Shown: positions 1 to 9,238, counted from the stretch's first letter. The stretch is 50,769 nucleotides of DNA from Thermoflexus hugenholtzii JAD2 (GCA_945881915.1 CAMCVW010000024.1:1-50769); one strand, 5' to 3'. Program-made: numbers and translations. Notes: generated by a model not told the origin, from the sequence alone.

Positions 1-1530
1 CGCGTGATTTTCGCCGATCAGGCATACAAGCTCGAGCTCATCGACGGATTGGCAGCAGGTCAGGACGAAAACGGCGGGGCAGCCAATGCTAACGCCGTCG
101 TCATTTCGACCTACAAGCAAGACACCTTCGAGGATTTGTGCCGCGGCCCACACGTTGCCAACACCAAAGAAATCCCGGCAGACGGCTTCAAGCTGATGAG
201 CGTGGCTGGTGCCTACTGGCGCGGTGACGAAAAGCGACCGCAACTCCAGCGCATCTATGCGACGGCCTGGGAATCCAATGCGGCGCTCGAGCACTACTTG
301 TTCCAAATCGAAGAAGCCAAGCGCCGTGACCACCGCAAGTTGGGCCGCGAACTGGGCTTGTTCTACTTCTCCGAAGACGTCGGCGCTGGCTTGCCGTTGT
401 TCACCCCCAAAGGCGAAATGATCCGCTACTTGATGGAGTCGTACGTGCGCGAGGCACAGACACGCCACGGCTACCAGCACGTCTGGACCGGACATTTGGT
501 CAAAGAGACGCTGTATCACAAGTCGGGTCACTACGAAAACTACCGCGATTCGATGTTCCCGCCGATGGTCGACGGCGATTCTGTATTCCGCCTCAAGCCG
601 ATGAACTGCCCGTCACACATGACGCTGTTCAAAGAAATGGGCCGCCATTCGTACCGCGAACTGCCCATGCGCTTCGCCGAGTTCGCCACCCTGTACCGCT
701 ACGAAGACAGCGGTGCGTTGAGCGGCTTGACGCGCGTGCGTTCATTGACGCAAGACGACTGCCACGTCTTTTGTACGCCGGACCAGATCCAAGAAGAGTT
801 CAGCCGCTGTTTGATGCTCATCAAAGAAGTGCTGACGACGTATACCTTGTCGGACTACCGCGTGCGCTTGTCGCTGCGTGGCAGCGAAGGCAAATTCGTC
901 AACGACGACGATAAGTGGGAGCGCGCCACTGCGGCCCTCAAAAGCGCCTTGGACGCCAATGGCGTTTCGTACGAGGCGGTCGAGGGTGAGGCAGCGTTTT
1001 ATGGTCCCAAAGCAGACTTCTTGGCCAAGGACGTGCTGGGCCGCGAGTGGCAGTTGTCGACCATCCAGATCGACTTCATCCAGCCAGCGCGCTTGGGTGT
1101 CGAATACGTGGGCGAAGACAGCCAGATGCACACGCCGGTGCTGATCCACCGCGCTGTGACCGGCTCGACCGAGCGCTTCATGGCGGTGATGATCGAGCAT
1201 TTCGCAGGTGCATTCCCGCTGTGGTTGGCACCAACGCAAGCCGTCATCATCCCTATTTCGGACGAAAAGCACAGCGAGTTCGCGCTCGCCGTACAGGCCA
1301 AGATGGCAGCATTGGGGATGCGCGTCGAGGTCAACATGGGTCGCGACCGCATGCAAGCCAAAATCCGCGATGCGCAGATGCAAAAAGTGCCGTACATGCT
1401 CATCGTGGGTGACCGCGAAGCAGCAGCCGGCGCCATTGCGGTGCGTACCCGCGCCGGCGAAGACCTGGGTGCCATTGCGGTCGATGACTTCATTGCTCGT
1501 GCCCAAGCCGAAATCGCCGCCAAGTCATAA
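1..1530 (+). CDS. thrS: Threonine--tRNA ligase, 5'-truncated by window edge
   Basis: Charges tRNA-Thr with threonine in the cytoplasm. About 509 residues are visible; the family is usually near 640, so the N-terminal TGS domain and part of the editing region lie upstream of base 1. The reading frame is open to the window edge, and the GTG at position 4 should not be taken as the start. Visible parts: the end of the second additional domain with CRGPH; the class II catalytic core with the three expected zinc ligands in MNCPSH, DDCHVF and HRAVTGSTERF; and the C-terminal anticodon-binding domain ending near KIRDAQMQKVPYMLIVG. A rho-independent terminator follows 9 bases after the stop. Function is essentially certain. 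Confidence 0.97.
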   Translation, partial: RVIFADQAYKLELIDGLAAGQDENGGAANANAVVISTYKQDTFEDLCRGPHVANTKEIPADGFKLMSVAGAYWRGDEKRPQLQRIYATAWESNAALEHYLFQIEEAKRRDHRKLGRELGLFYFSEDVGAGLPLFTPKGEMIRYLMESYVREAQTRHGYQHVWTGHLVKETLYHKSGHYENYRDSMFPPMVDGDSVFRLKPMNCPSHMTLFKEMGRHSYRELPMRFAEFATLYRYEDSGALSGLTRVRSLTQDDCHVFCTPDQIQEEFSRCLMLIKEVLTTYTLSDYRVRLSLRGSEGKFVNDDDKWERATAALKSALDANGVSYEAVEGEAAFYGPKADFLAKDVLGREWQLSTIQIDFIQPARLGVEYVGEDSQMHTPVLIHRAVTGSTERFMAVMIEHFAGAFPLWLAPTQAVIIPISDEKHSEFALAVQAKMAALGMRVEVNMGRDRMQAKIRDAQMQKVPYMLIVGDREAAAGAIAVRTRAGEDLGAIAVDDFIARAQAEIAAKS

Positions 1531-1539
1531 CCCACCTCA

Positions 1540-1572
1540 CCGCACCGGCGCGCAAACGGCGGTGCGGTTTTG
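1540..1572 (+). terminator. Rho-independent terminator after thrS
   Basis: An 8-bp stem (CCGCACCG at 1540-1547 pairing with CGGTGCGG at 1560-1567) is followed by TTTTGT. It lies directly after the thrS stop and before the ribosome site of the next small gene, so it probably separates the two transcripts or only partly terminates. Confidence 0.8.
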
Positions 1573-1590
1573 TCACAAAAAGAGAACACT

Positions 1591-1824
1591 ATGCGACGAT
1601 TCATCATTGGTTTGTTGTTCGGATTACTGGCAGGGGGCGTCATCGGCTTCTGGTGGTTACGCCGCATCGGCAAACTGGACGACCCGAGCAGTTTTGTCGG
1701 CCAAATCGCCAAAACCGCCCGTGAAGCCGCCGCCGCCAAAGAAGCAGAGCTGTGGGCCCGTTTTCAGCAGGCCCAAGTCGTCACCAAAGGCGCTTCGACT
1801 GACGATGATATGTTGGGGATCTAG
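1591..1824 (+). CDS. Small single-pass membrane protein, unknown function
   Basis: Predicted 77 residues from ATG 1591; an in-frame TTG at 1570 overlaps the thrS terminator and has no ribosome site, so ATG is preferred (purine-rich AAAAAGAGAA precedes it). The N-terminus (MRRFIIGLLFGLLAGG) forms one membrane helix with glycine-rich packing, then WWLRR and a charged, alanine-rich, probably helical tail ending TDDDMLGI. The layout resembles YtxH-like small envelope proteins but the match is only general. It precedes the next membrane protein by 12 bases, suggesting co-expression. Family not recognised. Confidence 0.7.
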   Translation: MRRFIIGLLFGLLAGGVIGFWWLRRIGKLDDPSSFVGQIAKTAREAAAAKEAELWARFQQAQVVTKGASTDDDMLGI

Positions 1825-1836
1825 AAGGTAGGCGCC

Positions 1837-2559
1837 ATGCTTCGTCGTGCGCTGCGGACCATTCATGCAGACAAGCGCTGGTGGCATGCCATCGGTTTGG
1901 GTGGGTTGTTCAGTATGACGCTGTTCGGCCATCCGTTGGCAGCCGGCCTGGTCGTCGAGCATATGGACAATACCCGCAAAGGCTACGCATCGCCATTGCC
2001 GCCGTTCTATGATTGGACGACGCGCTACCTGATGGGCTTATTTGCGGTGTTGGTCGATTTTGTCTACTTCGTGATGCCGCTGATGGTGACGGGATTGTTG
2101 TTTTTTTGCGGTGGCTTGACGTTGCTGATGGCACGCACCGACGAAGGCGAATTCGGCATCTTGGGCGTCATTGCTGGGGCGTTGATTGCCTGGTGGCTGT
2201 TCGTTTTTCTGAGCGGCATCTCGGCAGTTGGGCGCCTCGTCTATGTGGACGACGGCGGTCCCGAACGAGCGCTGACCGGATTCCCATTGCGTGAATCTCT
2301 GCGGCGCGGAGCCTGGCGGTACTATGCAAAAGCCCGCGTGGCGAGTTTGCCGCTCTATATTGCGCCGGTGGTATGTGCAGCGGCGATTCCATTTGTCCTG
2401 CGCCTCGACTCCATCGTTGGCATCGCAATAGCGGTGGTGCTGGGTTGGCTGTGCAGCAGCAGCCTGGTGTATGCGCACGTCGGCACGATGCTCATCTATG
2501 GCGAAGTGAATACCGAACTCCAAGATTCGCCCCATGCCCGGCCGTTACTCGGTGCATGA
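1837..2559 (+). CDS. DUF4013-like polytopic membrane protein
   Basis: 240 residues, well-placed ribosome site (AAGGTAGG) before ATG 1837. The first third has the pattern GHPLAAGLVVEHMDNTRKG followed by PLPPFYDW, then several hydrophobic helices (about residues 66-90, 105-125, 165-185, 190-215). A basic amphipathic stretch followed by a Pro-Leu-Pro-x-(W/Y)-x-x-W element before the helices is characteristic of DUF4013 proteins, whose function is unknown. Acts in the cytoplasmic membrane. Lies 12 bases after the small membrane protein and ends at a bidirectional terminator shared with the convergent gene. Family call moderate; function unknown. Confidence 0.75.
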   Translation: MLRRALRTIHADKRWWHAIGLGGLFSMTLFGHPLAAGLVVEHMDNTRKGYASPLPPFYDWTTRYLMGLFAVLVDFVYFVMPLMVTGLLFFCGGLTLLMARTDEGEFGILGVIAGALIAWWLFVFLSGISAVGRLVYVDDGGPERALTGFPLRESLRRGAWRYYAKARVASLPLYIAPVVCAAAIPFVLRLDSIVGIAIAVVLGWLCSSSLVYAHVGTMLIYGEVNTELQDSPHARPLLGA

Positions 2560-2570
2560 TGTGATTGCCA

Positions 2571-2612
2571 AAAAGCCCCTCTCCTTCAGACAAACGAAGG
2601 GGAGGGGTTTTT
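2571..2612. terminator. Bidirectional terminator between convergent genes
   Basis: A 12-bp stem (CCCCTCTCCTTC at 2576-2587 with GAAGGGGAGGGG at 2596-2607, one G-T wobble) has TTTTT on its right and AAAA on its left, so it can stop transcription from both sides. It separates the DUF4013-like gene and the phosphotransferase gene. Confidence 0.88.
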
Positions 2613-2624
2613 GTATGCCGACGA

Positions 2625-3623
2625 CTACTGGAGCAGGGCAAATGTGCCGGTGGTGAGAAAATGCTGCAGGCGCAGGTCCATGCGCCGGCAATACTCGGGG
2701 ATGTATGCACGTTCGCCGGCCGATTCGATGACCAGCAGATCGTTGAACAGCAAGACGCCGCGCGCCATCAGCAGGGTCTCGAAGAACGCATCGCTGACCG
2801 CCGGAACTGACCCAACCTGTGCATACCCCGCGCGGATGTGTTGCTCGGCACCTGGGATGTCGCGCACATAGTACGACGCGATGGCCAGGTCTTGGATGGG
2901 CCAACCCAGCCCCGCATCGTCGAAGTCGAAGACACTCACGCGCCCCGCGTGCCACATCAGGTTGTAGCCGTGCAAATCGGCGTGGATGGGCTGGACACGG
3001 AATTGCTGATCGAGTTGGGCGAATACCGCAGTAATCTGGGCGATTGCCTGTGCGACCATCTGCTGTAGGCGTGGCGTCATACTGGGGTGTGTGCTGGTGC
3101 TGATGGATTCGGTGCTGTTCATCCACAGCGTATTGACGGGCGGAAATGCTGCATTGCCCTGTGGCGACCAGTGTGCGCTGTGGAGATGCAACTGCGCCAT
3201 GGTCTGGCCAAGCGCCATCAACTGCGCGACGCTCGGACGGCCACCGACAATGCGGCCGGGGAGCCAATGCGACATCGTGGCCGGAATGGCTCTGTGGAGC
3301 GCCGCCCCGGGCAATGCAAGCGACCATTGGCCGGTGGGGGTTTTGTGCGGGGTGGGCACGCTGACCTGCCCGTCGGCAGATAGTGCATCGATCCACTGCA
3401 GTTCGGCTGCCAGCCCGGCCGCGTCGCGCAGGGAATTGGTACCCAGGCGCAGGGCGTAGCGTTCACCCGTAATGGACGAGACAGCGTAGGTCGTATTGAA
3501 GCCGTGATTGACCACGTGCAGGGATACCGGCACGATGCCGAACAGGGCGCAGGCAGCCAGAGCCTGTGGGCGTAGGGTGATGAGTTGTTGGCGCTGGGTC
3601 ATCTGCGCAAAAGGAATCGTCAT
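2625..3623 (-). CDS. APH/choline-kinase-type phosphotransferase
   Basis: Start chosen at ATG 3623 (GGAG about 9 bases upstream), giving 332 residues with the protein beginning MTIPFAQM; an upstream extension is possible. Residues 214-221 HADLHGYN are the catalytic loop (Brenner motif, HxDxxxxN) and FDFDDAG at 232-238 supplies the metal-binding Asp of the aminoglycoside phosphotransferase fold (PF01636). The N-lobe contains a nucleotide-binding-like segment (GFNTTYAVSS...RYALRLG). Substrate is unknown: members act on antibiotics, homoserine, choline, fructosamine or sugars, and nothing nearby indicates which. Transcribed alone, convergent with the upstream gene pair and divergent from the isoaspartyl peptidase. 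Confidence 0.85.
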   Translation of the reverse strand: MTIPFAQMTQRQQLITLRPQALAACALFGIVPVSLHVVNHGFNTTYAVSSITGERYALRLGTNSLRDAAGLAAELQWIDALSADGQVSVPTPHKTPTGQWSLALPGAALHRAIPATMSHWLPGRIVGGRPSVAQLMALGQTMAQLHLHSAHWSPQGNAAFPPVNTLWMNSTESISTSTHPSMTPRLQQMVAQAIAQITAVFAQLDQQFRVQPIHADLHGYNLMWHAGRVSVFDFDDAGLGWPIQDLAIASYYVRDIPGAEQHIRAGYAQVGSVPAVSDAFFETLLMARGVLLFNDLLVIESAGERAYIPEYCRRMDLRLQHFLTTGTFALLQ

Positions 3624-3662
3624 TCCCACAATCTCCGCTGCTGCGCGCACGTACAGAGGATG

Positions 3663-3691
3663 CAGTCGGTGCGCATTTTCGTCGCTATAAT
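3663..3691 (+). promoter_or_regulatory. Candidate promoter of the isoaspartyl peptidase gene
   Basis: A perfect TATAAT lies at 3686-3691, 43 bases before ATG 3734. The corresponding -35 position (about 3663-3668) has no good match to TTGACA, so only the -10 box is well supported. Confidence 0.4.
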
Positions 3692-3733
3692 GGATGCATC
3701 AGCCCTTTTGTTCAGTATATCAAGGACGCAACA

Positions 3734-4690
3734 ATGTCGATTGCAATCATCGTGCACGGCGGAGCCTGGGCAATCCCAGACAATGAAGTAGCCCCCCATC
3801 GCAACGGCTGCCGTAACGCACGCAACGCCGGCTGGGATATTTTGGCGGCCGGTGGGAGTGCCATGGACGCCGTCGAAGCGGCAGTGCGCATCCTCGAAGA
3901 CGATCCTACCTACGACGCCGGCGTCGGCTCGGTCCTCAACCGTGGCGGCTTCGTCGAACTCGATGCCGCGCTGATGGACGGTGATCAGCTGTTGTATGGA
4001 TCGGTGGCCGGTGTGCGCCGCGTGCGCAATCCGATCTCGCTGGCGCGCCACGTGCTGAATTCTCCCGCCGGCATGTTGGTCGCCGAAGGCGCCGAGCAGT
4101 TTGCCGTCAAGCGCGGCATCAAGCTGTGTGATCCCGAGGATTTGATTGTCGACCGCGAATTTGCCATCTATCAGAATCTGATGAGAACCTATGACGAATC
4201 GAAGGACACCGGCGCCACGCCCCCTCCCGGTGAGAAAAACGCCCACATCAGTGTGGGCGGCTGGCCGGCGCCCGACATAGATCGGCCCGGCGACACCGTC
4301 GGCTGTGTGGCCATCGACAGCAATGGCTGGGTGGTCGCCGGCACATCGACCGGCGGCACGGGCCACAAGTTGGTCGGCCGCGTCGGCGATGCTCCGTTGC
4401 TGGGCGGCGGTTTGTATGCCATGAACGAATTGGGCGGGTGCTCGACGACCGGCTGGGGTGAGTCGATTATGCGCATCCTGTTGGCCAAAACGGCCGTCGA
4501 TTACCTGGCAGAAGACTGCCATCCGCAAATCGCCGCCGACCGCGCCATTCAGCGTTTGGCCGACCGCGGCAGGGGCACCGGCGGCTGTATTTTGTTGGAT
4601 CGTCAGGGCCGCATCGGCTGGGCGTTCAACACGCCACGGATGGCTCACGCCTGGCGCAGCGCCGATGGCCGTGACGGCGACGGCGTCTAG
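3734..4690 (+). CDS. Isoaspartyl peptidase/L-asparaginase, Ntn-hydrolase type
   Basis: 318 residues; start ATG 3734 preceded by AAGGACG. This family is made as a precursor that cleaves itself before a Thr, which becomes the N-terminal nucleophile of the beta chain; it hydrolyses isoaspartyl dipeptides and, more weakly, asparagine. Here the cleavage site is between Gly and Asp/Thr in GDTVGCVA, with Thr188 as nucleophile; substrate-binding elements GTSTGG (203-208) and GRVGDAPL (215-222) follow as in the plant-type/IaaA family. The N-terminal half has the usual VHGGAW start and the DAGVGSVLN segment. Likely role: repair or recycling of isomerised aspartyl peptides. Single gene; the next gene starts 37 bases later. 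Confidence 0.92.
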   Translation: MSIAIIVHGGAWAIPDNEVAPHRNGCRNARNAGWDILAAGGSAMDAVEAAVRILEDDPTYDAGVGSVLNRGGFVELDAALMDGDQLLYGSVAGVRRVRNPISLARHVLNSPAGMLVAEGAEQFAVKRGIKLCDPEDLIVDREFAIYQNLMRTYDESKDTGATPPPGEKNAHISVGGWPAPDIDRPGDTVGCVAIDSNGWVVAGTSTGGTGHKLVGRVGDAPLLGGGLYAMNELGGCSTTGWGESIMRILLAKTAVDYLAEDCHPQIAADRAIQRLADRGRGTGGCILLDRQGRIGWAFNTPRMAHAWRSADGRDGDGV

Positions 4691-4727
4691 TCGCTTGTGG
4701 TGCTTTCTGTTCAGAAGGTGAGTTCCG

Positions 4728-6992
4728 ATGCAGATGTTGCGCTATCGTACTGCCGTCTGGGTGTATCTGCTGTGTATCGTGCTGTACTGCGTCCCCTATT
4801 GGGGGCTGGGTCAGGTGCTCGCGCCGAGTTGCCGGTCAACGGCGCTCGGCGTCACTGTGCCCGGTGTACAGCTCGATCCGTGCGGCATGAATAAATTTGC
4901 TGATTTCGACAGCGAATTCGTACCCGAAGTATTCAATCAACTCCAAACCCCCCATAACGGACTGCTGGTCATCCGCAGTGAAGCGACGGAATTCGGCCGG
5001 GCCGCTAAACACCTCACCGGCAATACCCCGGCCAACATCTACACCTGGCTCATCTACCGTCTGAGCGGCGACCCTGTAACGATTCTGACACTGCTGACGT
5101 TTTCGCTGACGGCCTGCACGGGCCTATTTGTGTTGCTGCTGTGCCGCGAATGGGAATTGCTGCCGCTGGCCGGGTTGGGTGCGGCGCTACTGACGGCGTT
5201 GAGCCCGTTTGTCAGCTACTGGCAGACCTACCCGATGCACGTTGCGACGGTGTGTTGGAGCACGGCGCTGCTCTGGGGAGTGGTGCGTCTGTTCCGGCGT
5301 GGGGACGTGGTGGCCTGGTTCACGCTGACATTCGCCGGCTATAGTCTGCTGCTGATGGGTTATCCGCAGGCCATCGTGTATATGCTGTGGATGCTGTTTG
5401 CCGTCGTACTCTGGCAGAGCAGCGCGCTCCTGCGCGGTGGCGAACGGCGTCGATTGGGACGCGTGTTGGTGTTGTTGGGCTCGGCGGGCCTGCTGGCGGT
5501 GGTATTGGTGGCGCCGGTGTATTGGGACGTCTACCGCTCCTATGCCGATTCGGCGCGGAGCGGTGCGCCAGACGACTACTATTTGCATTACATTCATCGC
5601 TTCAAATACCTGTGGGTGGCGCTGATGTACGTGACGGCGCACACGGTGCCGGAGTTGTACGGAACCCCCACTAGCGTGGAATACCCGTTCCGCACGGACG
5701 GGTTTGCGCTGAACGTGGTGACGCTGTGGTTGGTGGCCGTGGCGCTATGGCGGGCCGGGCGGCAGGTCTGGGGGTGGGCGTTGGCGGGAGCAGTATTGGT
5801 GCTGCTATCGGTCTCGCCGACGCTGTTTGGCTGGCTGATGCATGCGCTGCCCGGCTTTATGCTGTCGCAGTGGACCCCGCATTGGAACACGACGCTGCCC
5901 CTCAGCGTGCTGTATGCCTGCGGGATACACGTTTTGTTGACGCAACCACAACGGTGCCGTGGCGAATCCATCCTATTGCTGTTGCCCGTTGGTGCGCTCT
6001 TGGCTGGGGTGGTGGTCGGCAATTGGTACGACGTGCCGCTGATTCCGTGGCGCATCGGCATGCTGGCTGCCGAGGTGCTGCTGTTGGCAGGCTGGATTTG
6101 GCGACGCACGCCCATCTGGCTCATAGTCGCCGTGGTGAGTACCATCGTGACGACTGCCGTGCCCATGCAGGCGCGCCGCAGTGCAGATGCGGTGCTGAAG
6201 ACGAGTCCGTTGGTGGCAGCGCTGCAGGCACACGTACCTGCGGGGGCGCGCTACGCCGTGGTCGATCCGACGCTGAACTACCTGCTCCCGCCCAACATGA
6301 ATCGCCTGTACGACCTGGCATCGGTACACACCTACAACAACTTTACGACGCCGGTGTATGCGCAGGTCCTGCGCGAGTTGGGCGGCAAAACGGCGTTCTA
6401 TGGCAAATTGAATACCGAAATTGCGCCGAACTACGACAGAGTTGTTTTTTGGATGAGCAACATCGCCGTGGTTTTTGGGCAGGTGCTCCTGGAGGATGCC
6501 AATCTCAGATCACTGGGGATGGTGGGGCCGGCGCAGCTCATGCAGGTGCAGCAGCGCATGGGACCGTTTTGGCATACTGCGCTGCCTCGCCCGAGTTATG
6601 GGAATGACATCCGCCTCCCGGATTATCGTGGGCGTCCCGCCTACCCGGTGACGGACTATCAGGTCGCAGATGATGTGGTCAATGCGCATCTGGAAGCCCA
6701 AAAAACAGCGTCGCTGCTGGTCTTGAGCACGCTCTACGATGCGCGCTGGCAGGCCGCAGTGTATGATGGCAACAGTTGGAACGATGCAGCACTGGTGAGC
6801 ATCAACGGCGTCTATGTGGGCGTGCGGATCCCTGCAGGGACGACGCAGGTACGCATGAATTTTCGCACTGCAGTGACCTGGATGTGGGTTTCGCACCTGG
6901 TCTGGGCAGTGCTGTGGGTGCTGTATGGCGGGTATGGATGGATCGATTACCGACGAAAAAAGCACGCGCTGCAGCGGCATGAGGAGGCATAA
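4728..6992 (+). CDS. Large polytopic membrane protein, YfhO-like
   Basis: 754 residues, ribosome site AAGGTGAG before ATG 4728. One N-terminal helix, a roughly 60-residue extracytoplasmic loop with DFDSEF (an acidic loop of this kind is typical of GT-C glycosyltransferases), then 10 or more helices to about residue 480, a soluble C-terminal domain (about 490-710, including YDARWQAAVYDG) and a final helix before RRKK. This layout fits YfhO/GT-C-like membrane proteins involved in decorating cell-surface polymers from lipid-linked sugars. Sugar and acceptor are unknown. Its stop is immediately followed by the fhs start, so the two may be co-transcribed, although their functions appear unrelated. 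Confidence 0.7.
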   Translation: MQMLRYRTAVWVYLLCIVLYCVPYWGLGQVLAPSCRSTALGVTVPGVQLDPCGMNKFADFDSEFVPEVFNQLQTPHNGLLVIRSEATEFGRAAKHLTGNTPANIYTWLIYRLSGDPVTILTLLTFSLTACTGLFVLLLCREWELLPLAGLGAALLTALSPFVSYWQTYPMHVATVCWSTALLWGVVRLFRRGDVVAWFTLTFAGYSLLLMGYPQAIVYMLWMLFAVVLWQSSALLRGGERRRLGRVLVLLGSAGLLAVVLVAPVYWDVYRSYADSARSGAPDDYYLHYIHRFKYLWVALMYVTAHTVPELYGTPTSVEYPFRTDGFALNVVTLWLVAVALWRAGRQVWGWALAGAVLVLLSVSPTLFGWLMHALPGFMLSQWTPHWNTTLPLSVLYACGIHVLLTQPQRCRGESILLLLPVGALLAGVVVGNWYDVPLIPWRIGMLAAEVLLLAGWIWRRTPIWLIVAVVSTIVTTAVPMQARRSADAVLKTSPLVAALQAHVPAGARYAVVDPTLNYLLPPNMNRLYDLASVHTYNNFTTPVYAQVLRELGGKTAFYGKLNTEIAPNYDRVVFWMSNIAVVFGQVLLEDANLRSLGMVGPAQLMQVQQRMGPFWHTALPRPSYGNDIRLPDYRGRPAYPVTDYQVADDVVNAHLEAQKTASLLVLSTLYDARWQAAVYDGNSWNDAALVSINGVYVGVRIPAGTTQVRMNFRTAVTWMWVSHLVWAVLWVLYGGYGWIDYRRKKHALQRHEEA

Positions 6993-8678
6993 ATGCGTTC
7001 AGATCTCGAGATAGCTCAGGCGGCCACACTCAAACCTATCGGTCAGATTGCCACGTTGGCCGGCGTCGAGGAGCAGTATCTCGAGCCGTATGGTCGGTAT
7101 ATGGCGAAAATTGATACCGCAGCCATTCATGGTGCGCGCACCGCGCGTTACGTGGTCGTCACCGCGATTACACCGACGCCGTTGGGTGAAGGAAAAACCA
7201 CCACCACGATTGGCCTCGGTCAGGCGCTGAATCAGCGCGGTCACCGGGCGGTGGTTGCCATCCGGCAGCCGTCGATGGGGCCGACGTTCGGCATCAAAGG
7301 TGGGGCAGCCGGCGGCGGCTACAGCCAAATCATCCCGATGGAGCAGTTCAATCTGCATCTGACCGGCGACATCCACGCCATCGGCGCGGCCCACAACCTG
7401 CTGGCGGCCATGATCGACAATCATTTGCACCATGGCAATGCGCTGACCATCGATCCCTACTCGATTCGCTGGCCGCGCGTGATGGACATCAGCGATCGCG
7501 CGTTGCGCAATATCGTCGTCGGCTTGGGTAGCAAAGCCGATGGCCCGCCGCGCCAAGTGGGCTTCGACATCACGGTTGCATCCGAGGTGATGGCGGTGTT
7601 GTCGTTGTCACGCGATATCTTTGATTTGCGCGAACGTCTGGGTCGCATGGTCATTGGCCAGCGCAAAGACGGCACGCCAGTGACTGCCGAGGACCTCAAA
7701 GCCGCTGGCGCAATGACAGTGTTGTTGCGCGAGGCGCTCAAGCCGAATCTGTTGCAGACGCTCGAAAACTCGCCCGCCTTCGTCCACTGCGGCCCGTTCG
7801 CCAATATCGCCCACGGCAATTCGTCGGTGATGGCCGATCGGGTAGCGCTGAGTCGGGCCGATTATGTGGTGACCGAGAGTGGCTTTGGAGCCGATATCGG
7901 CTTCGAAAAATTCTGCCACATCAAATCACGCGTGTCGGGCGTCACTCCCGATGCGGTCGTACTGGTGGCCACCATCCGAGCGCTCAAGGCGCACAGCGGC
8001 CGCTACAAAATCGTCGCCGGTAAACCGCTCGACCCTGGTTTGTTGCAAGCAAATGCGGATGACGTGGCGGCCGGCTGTAGCAATCTGACGGCCCAGGTGG
8101 CCAATGCGGCGCGCTTCGGGCGGCCGGTGGTCGTGGCGCTCAACCGGTTCCCGACCGATCATGCCGAAGAAATAGCCGTGGTCAAAGAACGCGCCATGGC
8201 TGCCGGTGCCTATGCGGTGGTCGAAAGTAGCGTCTTTGCCGATGGTGGTGCGGGCGGATTGGCGCTGGCCGAGGCGGTCGAACGCGCCTGTGCACAGCCC
8301 GGTGAATTCCGCTACTTGTACGCGCTCGAGGATTCGTTGACCAGCAAAATCGAAACGCTGGCCACGACCATCTATGGCGCCGACAGTGTCGAATACAGCC
8401 CCGAGGCGCGCAAGCAGCTGGCGACGTACGAGGCCCAAGGGTACGGAAAATTGCCCATCTGTATGGCCAAAACACAGTATTCGTTGAGCCACGACGCCAG
8501 CAAAGTCGGCGCGCCGACGGGCTATGTCTTCCCCATCCGCGAGGTACTGCTGGCAGCCGGGGCGGGCTACATCTATCCGCTGGCGGGCGACATGCGCACC
8601 ATGCCCGGCTTACCCACGCATCCCGGCGCCGAACGCATCGACATTGATGCGCACGGTAACACGGTTGGGTTGAGCTAA
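6993..8678 (+). CDS. fhs: Formate--tetrahydrofolate ligase
   Basis: 561 residues, the usual family length. ATP-dependent synthesis of 10-formyl-tetrahydrofolate from formate, feeding purine and one-carbon metabolism in the cytoplasm. Visible features: the P-loop TPTPLGEGKTTTT (60-72), followed by family blocks RQPSMGPTFGIKGGAAGGGYSQ-like and HLTGD, ESGFGADIGFEKF and the C-terminal PGLPTHPGAE. Start ATG 6993 abuts the previous stop and is preceded by GAGGAGG, so it is likely cotranscribed with the membrane protein upstream. A terminator follows. Together with metH in this window it indicates active folate-linked one-carbon metabolism. Confidence 0.97.
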   Translation: MRSDLEIAQAATLKPIGQIATLAGVEEQYLEPYGRYMAKIDTAAIHGARTARYVVVTAITPTPLGEGKTTTTIGLGQALNQRGHRAVVAIRQPSMGPTFGIKGGAAGGGYSQIIPMEQFNLHLTGDIHAIGAAHNLLAAMIDNHLHHGNALTIDPYSIRWPRVMDISDRALRNIVVGLGSKADGPPRQVGFDITVASEVMAVLSLSRDIFDLRERLGRMVIGQRKDGTPVTAEDLKAAGAMTVLLREALKPNLLQTLENSPAFVHCGPFANIAHGNSSVMADRVALSRADYVVTESGFGADIGFEKFCHIKSRVSGVTPDAVVLVATIRALKAHSGRYKIVAGKPLDPGLLQANADDVAAGCSNLTAQVANAARFGRPVVVALNRFPTDHAEEIAVVKERAMAAGAYAVVESSVFADGGAGGLALAEAVERACAQPGEFRYLYALEDSLTSKIETLATTIYGADSVEYSPEARKQLATYEAQGYGKLPICMAKTQYSLSHDASKVGAPTGYVFPIREVLLAAGAGYIYPLAGDMRTMPGLPTHPGAERIDIDAHGNTVGLS

Positions 8679-8701
8679 TCGCGCTGCGTTTTCCGCATGA
8701 G

Positions 8702-8733
8702 CCGCCTGGTGCAACAGCACTGGGCGGTTTTCT
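8702..8733 (+). terminator. Terminator after fhs, GTGCAACAGCAC loop type
   Basis: CCGCCTGGTG (8702-8711), loop CAACAG, CACTGGGCGG (8718-8727), then TTTTCTCT; two positions of the stem are imperfect (G-T type). The inner GTGCAACAGCAC is the same as in the two terminators at 9575 and 10795. Confidence 0.85.
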
Positions 8734-8760
8734 CTATAACGCGAAAAAGCCACAATACTT

Positions 8761-8784
8761 CACACTATATTGAAATATGGTGTG
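8761..8784. promoter_or_regulatory. AT-rich inverted repeat upstream of a pseudogene
   Basis: CACACTATAT (8761-8770), TGAA, ATATGGTGTG (8775-8784): an inverted repeat with one imperfect position, flanked by ACTT and GAAGT outside. It lies about 20 bases before a strong ribosome site (GAGGAGG at 8804-8810), where a promoter and operator would be expected. No terminator-like T tract follows. Possible relic operator. Confidence 0.4.
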
Positions 8785-8815
8785 ATTTGAAGTGGGTTGA
8801 TACGAGGAGGAAGCG

Positions 8816-9067
8816 TTGAAAAAACGTCACATCAAGAAGTGGAGCGTCGCAGCAACGCCAACCTACGGATCCACCGTCACGACGATGGGTTTTGCTGTAA
8901 AGGTAAAACCACGTATGTACGCCAGCGGGTAACTGGGTGTCACAAAACAACGTGATATTGTCTATGCGGTTGCCCAAGAAGCATGGGTGTCGGGCGCATT
9001 GGATGTGACGAAGGGGCAATATCAGTCGATGTACGCCACCAAGCATGATACGTTCGCGTCCTCGTAA
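8816..9067 (+). pseudogene. Small gene broken by an in-frame stop
   Basis: A strong GAGGAGG precedes TTG 8816, which begins MKKRHIKKWSVAATP. The frame is interrupted by TAA at 8930-8932 after 38 codons, then stays open in the same frame for 44 more codons (LGVTKQRDIVYAVAQEAW...KHDTFASS) until TAA at 9065-9067. The second part has natural-looking amino-acid composition, so the simplest reading is an 83-codon gene with one nonsense mutation. No family recognised. It could also be two unrelated short frames; intact ribosome site and frame continuity favour a pseudogene. Confidence 0.45.
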
Positions 9068-9238
9068 GCAGGATTTGTCGCACAGCCAGCGCATGCTCGC
9101 AGTGCACGAGGTGGTCACGAGGCCGATGCCTAGACCGGAGCAGAGAGAACAAAACGGGTCATGGGTGTCGGTCGCGGAGTAGCTTGCGTCTCACGGCTGC
9201 ACAATGCCTCGTGGCGGTAATCCACTTGATGCCACGCT

